Shown: piece by piece, positions 5,429 to 7,855 of the stretch | How positions within the stretch are numbered: the stretch's first letter is position 1 | How the letters are laid out: every line of letters begins with the position of its first letter | Source: an uncultured Collinsella sp. | Lineage (GTDB): Bacteria > Actinomycetota > Coriobacteriia > Coriobacteriales > Coriobacteriaceae | Direction of reading: 5' to 3' | Assembly: GCA_905204635.1 (NCBI GenBank) | Contig: CAJLAN010000068.1 | Span: forward strand, 1 to 7,855 | Length of the DNA: 7,855 nt | Notes under the pieces: model-generated | What the model was told of the DNA's origin: nothing | The model's input: only the letters and a program-made list of their open reading frames with translations | The model's database searches: none | Program-made: the position numbers and the translations under genes

Positions 5429-5971
5429 TTACTTGTCGTCGTTCAGATTTTGCTTGATGTCGTCCGCGGCATCGGCGGCGTGATTCATAAGGTTGTTGAT
5501 ACTGCCGGGCACGTCGCCGTCGCTGTCGATGCGGTAGCGCATGCCAAAGAACAGGCCAATCAGCATCAGCCAAATCGTAGCGCCCCAGGCAAACAGGGCG
5601 ATGATGGGGATCAGGATGGGGATGTTGAGGATGATTGCATCGCGGCGCGTGGCGATAAACTTGGTGTCCAGGCTCAGGCGGAAGAGCTTTTTGAGGTACT
5701 CCCATACGCTGTCCATCTTCTTGGAGAAGTCGGTCTTTTCGCTCGACTTCTCGTAGGCGGCCTGCGCGGCGACCATCTCGGCTGAGGGCTCATCGACTGG
5801 CGCGGACTCGGTGGCGGCGTGCGCCGACGTGGTCTGCGTCTTGCCCTGCGACTCGAGCCAAATGATGGCGTCCAAAACGTTGCCGTCGGCGGCGTCGAGC
5901 GCGGCCTTGGCATCGGTGTAGCTCACGTTGCACTTGGTGCGGATGGTTTCAACTTTTTCGAGGTCGTCCAT
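5429..5971 (-). CDS. UBA/TS-N and DUF4342 domain membrane protein
   Basis: The 180-residue protein has two parts. Residues 1-43 form a UBA/TS-N-like three-helix domain (VSYTDAKAALDAADGNVLDA, then IIWLES), the fold seen at the N-terminus of EF-Ts and in nascent-chain-binding proteins. After an Ala/Glu/Ser-rich linker, residues about 88-147 match the character of DUF4342, with a hydrophobic stretch (115-143) that could be one long or two short membrane helices, ending GLFFGMRYRID. The tail (150-180) is acidic. The start ATG has AAAGGA (5978-5983) at a 6-nt spacing. It is the first gene of the operon with the response regulator and kinase, so it may be an accessory sensor or a target of that system. 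Function is unknown; the DUF4342 name is from memory of the motif. Confidence 0.85.
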   Translation of the reverse strand: MDDLEKVETIRTKCNVSYTDAKAALDAADGNVLDAIIWLESQGKTQTTSAHAATESAPVDEPSAEMVAAQAAYEKSSEKTDFSKKMDSVWEYLKKLFRLSLDTKFIATRRDAIILNIPILIPIIALFAWGATIWLMLIGLFFGMRYRIDSDGDVPGSINNLMNHAADAADDIKQNLNDDK

Positions 5972-6089
5972 GACCTGTCCTTTCGTTCGATGGGCGCGAC
6001 GCCGGGCGATTTGCCCGGGCGCGAGCGTTGCGTTCGGCGGTCTGCGTTGCGCGGCGCCGCCCCGCCCTTGGTCGAACTCTATAGTGCAG

Positions 6090-6117
6090 GTTATAGATTA
6101 AGCGATTCTTGAGCCAA
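6090..6117 (-). promoter_or_regulatory. Putative sigma-70 promoter of the UBA/DUF4342-two-component operon
   Basis: On the minus strand TTGGCT (6117-6112) and TATAAC (6095-6090) are separated by 16 bp. They match the -35 and -10 consensus at four and five of six positions. Transcription would start near 6083, leaving a leader of about 110 nt before the start codon at 5971. That leader contains a CCGGGC/GCCCGG hairpin (6002-6007 with 6013-6018). Confidence 0.5.
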
Positions 6118-6265
6118 GATTAACGTTGGATGAGTTTTTGGGTAGCGGTGGGAAAAGTATTAGACCTCGATAGCGGGGGATGTGGTGCCGGTGCAAAACG
6201 GCGTCAAAGGTTGGTCGAGCAGGCGGTTTCTCCATTGATGTCCGCACAGCATGTGACACTTACCC

Positions 6266-6291
6266 TGCCGCCCCGCTCTGTCGCGGCGGCA
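6266..6291 (+). other. GC-rich hairpin in the leader of the small membrane protein gene
   Basis: TGCCGCC (6266-6272) pairs perfectly with GGCGGCA (6285-6291), and CCGC/GCGG pairing inside is an alternative extension. The hairpin ends 22 nt before the AAGGAG ribosome site. There is no U-run after it, so it is not an intrinsic terminator; a leader structure affecting mRNA stability or translation is possible. Confidence 0.45.
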
Positions 6292-6329
6292 TGTATCTGA
6301 ACAACGACCCTCTAAGGAGTTCGATATTG

Positions 6330-6569
6330 ATGAGTGACAACACCAAGCATCTCGCAAAGAAGTGCGTCAAGGACGCGTGGCCGTGCCTCGCGTTGCGCCT
6401 TGCCGGCACAGCGGTTGCGCTGCTGGCTGTTCTGGGGCCATTCGACGTGCTCCGAAGTGCTAGCTCTCTGCACGTTTGCATGGCCCTTGCCGGCGCCATG
6501 ATGACCGGTGGCGCGCTCGATTTGATCTTTTGGGTGCTCGACCCGTTTGGATGGAAGAACGAGGGGTAA
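6330..6569 (+). CDS. Small two-helix membrane protein, hypothetical
   Basis: The 79-residue protein starts at the ATG at 6330, preceded by AAGGAG (6314-6319) at 10 nt. A TTG three bases earlier gives better spacing but is less likely. The frame is open back to 6180, but nothing supports that extension. A basic N-terminus (KHLAKKCVKDAW) leads into two hydrophobic segments, about 17-38 (CLALRLAGTAVALLAVLGPF region) and 47-70 (LHVCMALAGAMMTGGALDLIFWVL), so both ends probably face the cytoplasm. I do not recognise a family. It is 85 bp upstream of the metallophosphoesterase gene on the same strand; a weak AGCCCT/AGGGCT hairpin in the gap lacks a T-tract, so cotranscription is possible. Confidence 0.7.
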   Translation: MSDNTKHLAKKCVKDAWPCLALRLAGTAVALLAVLGPFDVLRSASSLHVCMALAGAMMTGGALDLIFWVLDPFGWKNEG

Positions 6570-6654
6570 GCCCTAAGGGATGGAAGGGCTGGAACGGTTG
6601 GCTTAGTGATCGTGCAGAATGTGGGCTAGCGACTTACAGGGAAGTGGTAATCCG

Positions 6655-7380
6655 ATGACGGTCTATGTGACGGGCGATATTCACGGCGGCCTCGACATGC
6701 AAAAGCTGCGCGACTGGGATCTTGGGGATAGTTTGACGAGCGACGACTATCTGATTGTCGCGGGCGACTTTGGCTTTCCGTGGGATTTCTCTGCCGAGGA
6801 ATGTGCCGATATCGCCTGGCTGGAGTCGCGCCCCTATACCGTGCTGTTCGTCGACGGCAACCACGAACGTTTCGATCACTGGGCGGAGCGCCCCATGGAG
6901 TTGTGGCACGGCGGGCTGACGCAGCGCCTGTCGGATACCTCTCCCATACGGCGCCTGACGCGCGGCGAGGTTTTTGAGCTTGATGGCTCAACGATCTTTA
7001 CCATGGGCGGCGCCACGAGCGTGGACAAGGAATACCGCATTCCGTATTCCAGCTGGTGGCCGCAGGAGTTGCCGGACGAGCGCAACTTTGAGGAGGCGCG
7101 GACAAAGCTCGACAGCGTGGGCTGGAAGGTCGACTACGTGATCACCCACACCTGCTCCACGCGTATGTTGTCGCCCACGCTCTATCCGGCGCCCGGCTGG
7201 AATTATCCCGATGTCGATCGACTCACCACGTTTTTTGACGAGCTGGAGGACCGTCTGGACTACAAGCGCTGGTACTACGGGCATTTTCATCGGGATGTCA
7301 ACCCGGCCGAGCGCCATACCGTGCTCTACGACTGCATCGTTCGCCTGGGCGACGAACTCCAGCCCTGGGATGTTGCGTAG
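6655..7380 (+). CDS. Calcineurin-like metallophosphoesterase
   Basis: The 241-residue protein has the five metallophosphoesterase blocks in order: GDIHG (7-11), AGDFG (36-40), GNHE (68-71), the lone histidine of ITHT (H165) and GHFH (209-212). Together they bind two divalent metals at the active site. The start is the ATG giving MTVYVTGDIHGG; a longer start at 6619 would add 12 residues with no better ribosome site and is not favoured. The Shine-Dalgarno is weak (AGGGAAG or GTGG, 6638-6647). There is no signal peptide or membrane segment, so the enzyme is cytoplasmic. Substrate is unknown: family members hydrolyse phosphodiesters or phosphomonoesters including nucleotides, RNA ends and phosphoproteins. 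Its end is only 15 bp from the end of the convergent synthetase-like gene. Confidence 0.92.
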   Translation: MTVYVTGDIHGGLDMQKLRDWDLGDSLTSDDYLIVAGDFGFPWDFSAEECADIAWLESRPYTVLFVDGNHERFDHWAERPMELWHGGLTQRLSDTSPIRRLTRGEVFELDGSTIFTMGGATSVDKEYRIPYSSWWPQELPDERNFEEARTKLDSVGWKVDYVITHTCSTRMLSPTLYPAPGWNYPDVDRLTTFFDELEDRLDYKRWYYGHFHRDVNPAERHTVLYDCIVRLGDELQPWDVA

Positions 7381-7395
7381 CGGCAAGGCGTTTGG

Positions 7396-7855
7396 CTACT
7401 CGGCCGTTACAGTGATGTTCTCCCGATGCGCGCGGATGACGTCCCAGCTAAAGTGCTCGACCAGCTGCTCGGCGGTACGCGGCGTGGTGTCCGGCGCGAT
7501 GCCTGTTTGCCCGGCGAGCCATCCCAACAGCGCCTCGGGTGTGCCAAAGCGGGTGCGGAGCTCGCCCAGGTCTAGGTCGCGGTCGCGCTTGGAAAGGCGG
7601 CGGCCGTCCGGTGACATGAGCAGCGGAATATGTGCGTAGTGCGGTGTGGGCAGTCCCAGCAGATGCTGCAGGTAGATCTGGCGCGGCGTGGAGCCCAGCA
7701 GGTCGCATCCGCGCACGACCTCGGTGACGCCCATGGCAGCGTCGTCGACTACCACGGCTAGCTGGTAGGCAAAAACGCCGTCGCTGCGGCGCACCAAAAA
7801 GTCGCCGCACTCGGTGGCGAGTGCCTCGCATTGGGCTCCGTACGTGCGGTCAACG
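7396..7855 (-). CDS. gluQ: Glutamyl-Q tRNA(Asp) synthetase-like protein, 3' part only
   Basis: The gene is cut by the right edge of the window: the frame is open from 7855 to the stop at 7396-7398, giving the C-terminal 152 residues. The segment [22 protein letters not shown], then [25 protein letters not shown], is characteristic of the catalytic domain of class I glutamyl-tRNA synthetases. RRLSKRD stands in the KMSKS position. The protein ends soon after it, with no room for the anticodon-binding domain of a full GltX. That length points to GluQ (YadB), which attaches glutamate to queuosine in tRNA-Asp. The N-terminal HIGH motif and zinc site are outside the window, so a full check is not possible. 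No terminator is visible in the 15 bp between its stop and that of the convergent gene. Confidence 0.85.
   Translation of the reverse strand, partial: VDRTYGAQCEALATECGDFLVRRSDGVFAYQLAVVVDDAAMGVTEVVRGCDLLGSTPRQIYLQHLLGLPTPHYAHIPLLMSPDGRRLSKRDRDLDLGELRTRFGTPEALLGWLAGQTGIAPDTTPRTAEQLVEHFSWDVIRAHRENITVTAE

Larger units (their letters stand above)
5972..6329. other. Intergenic region, 358 bp, between divergent genes
   Basis: No gene is supported here; short open frames on both strands have neither a ribosome binding site nor a recognisable product. The left third is a GC-rich leader of the minus-strand operon, the middle holds its putative promoter (6090-6117), and the right third is the leader of the plus-strand small membrane protein, with a GC-rich hairpin at 6266-6291. 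The stretch 6120-6260 shows no structure I can name. Confidence 0.7.

Noticed and set aside
3337..5785. Long plus-strand frames (445 residues at 3337-4674 and 357 residues at 4712-5785)
   Set aside because: They are antisense to the kinase, regulator and UBA genes, are rich in Arg, His, Gly and Ala as expected of GC-rich antisense frames, and show no domain.
6569..6590. Terminator after the small membrane protein
   Set aside because: AGCCCT/AGGGCT gives only a 6-bp stem with a 10-nt loop and no T-tract follows.

Overview
The window looks like chromosomal DNA of a high-GC, Gram-positive-type bacterium, most likely a member of the Coriobacteriia such as Collinsella. That placement is an inference. 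It rests on the GC-rich coding regions with long antisense shadow frames, Shine-Dalgarno-led genes, a CCA-encoding tRNA-Leu, and a gene mix (DUF4143 ATPase, stand-alone galactitol-type PTS IIB, UBA/DUF4342 protein, compact metallophosphoesterase) that fits this class. No marker gene settles the genus.

Layout. Positions 1-1690 look accessory: a DUF4143-type AAA ATPase on the minus strand (121-1422), a 33-bp tandem repeat carrying small dyads just upstream of it (1465-1549), a perfect 24-bp inverted repeat (1561-1633), and a tRNA-type terminator (1650-1688). This block abuts the 3' side of a minus-strand tRNA-Leu(UAA) gene (1700-1784). Next comes a minus-strand gene for an N-terminally anchored 207-residue protein (1816-2439). 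Divergent from it is a short plus-strand operon of an orphan PTS IIB protein (2603-2890) and a VOC/glyoxalase-fold protein (2902-3276), closed by a strong bidirectional terminator (3301-3332).

The middle (3352-5971) is a tightly packed minus-strand operon read in the order UBA/DUF4342 membrane protein, OmpR-type response regulator, membrane sensor histidine kinase. The gap between the first two genes is 18 bp and the last two overlap by 17 bp, so the membrane protein is probably functionally tied to the two-component system. The right part holds a 79-residue two-helix membrane protein, a calcineurin-like metallophosphoesterase, and the convergent 3' part of a glutamyl-Q tRNA(Asp) synthetase-like gene that runs off the right edge.

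No complete new defence or mobile system is visible. The best leads are the phased dyad repeats and long palindrome next to the DUF4143 ATPase, the orphan IIB/VOC pair, and the UBA/DUF4342 protein co-encoded with a two-component system. GC and relatedness statements are by eye; no computation or database search was run.
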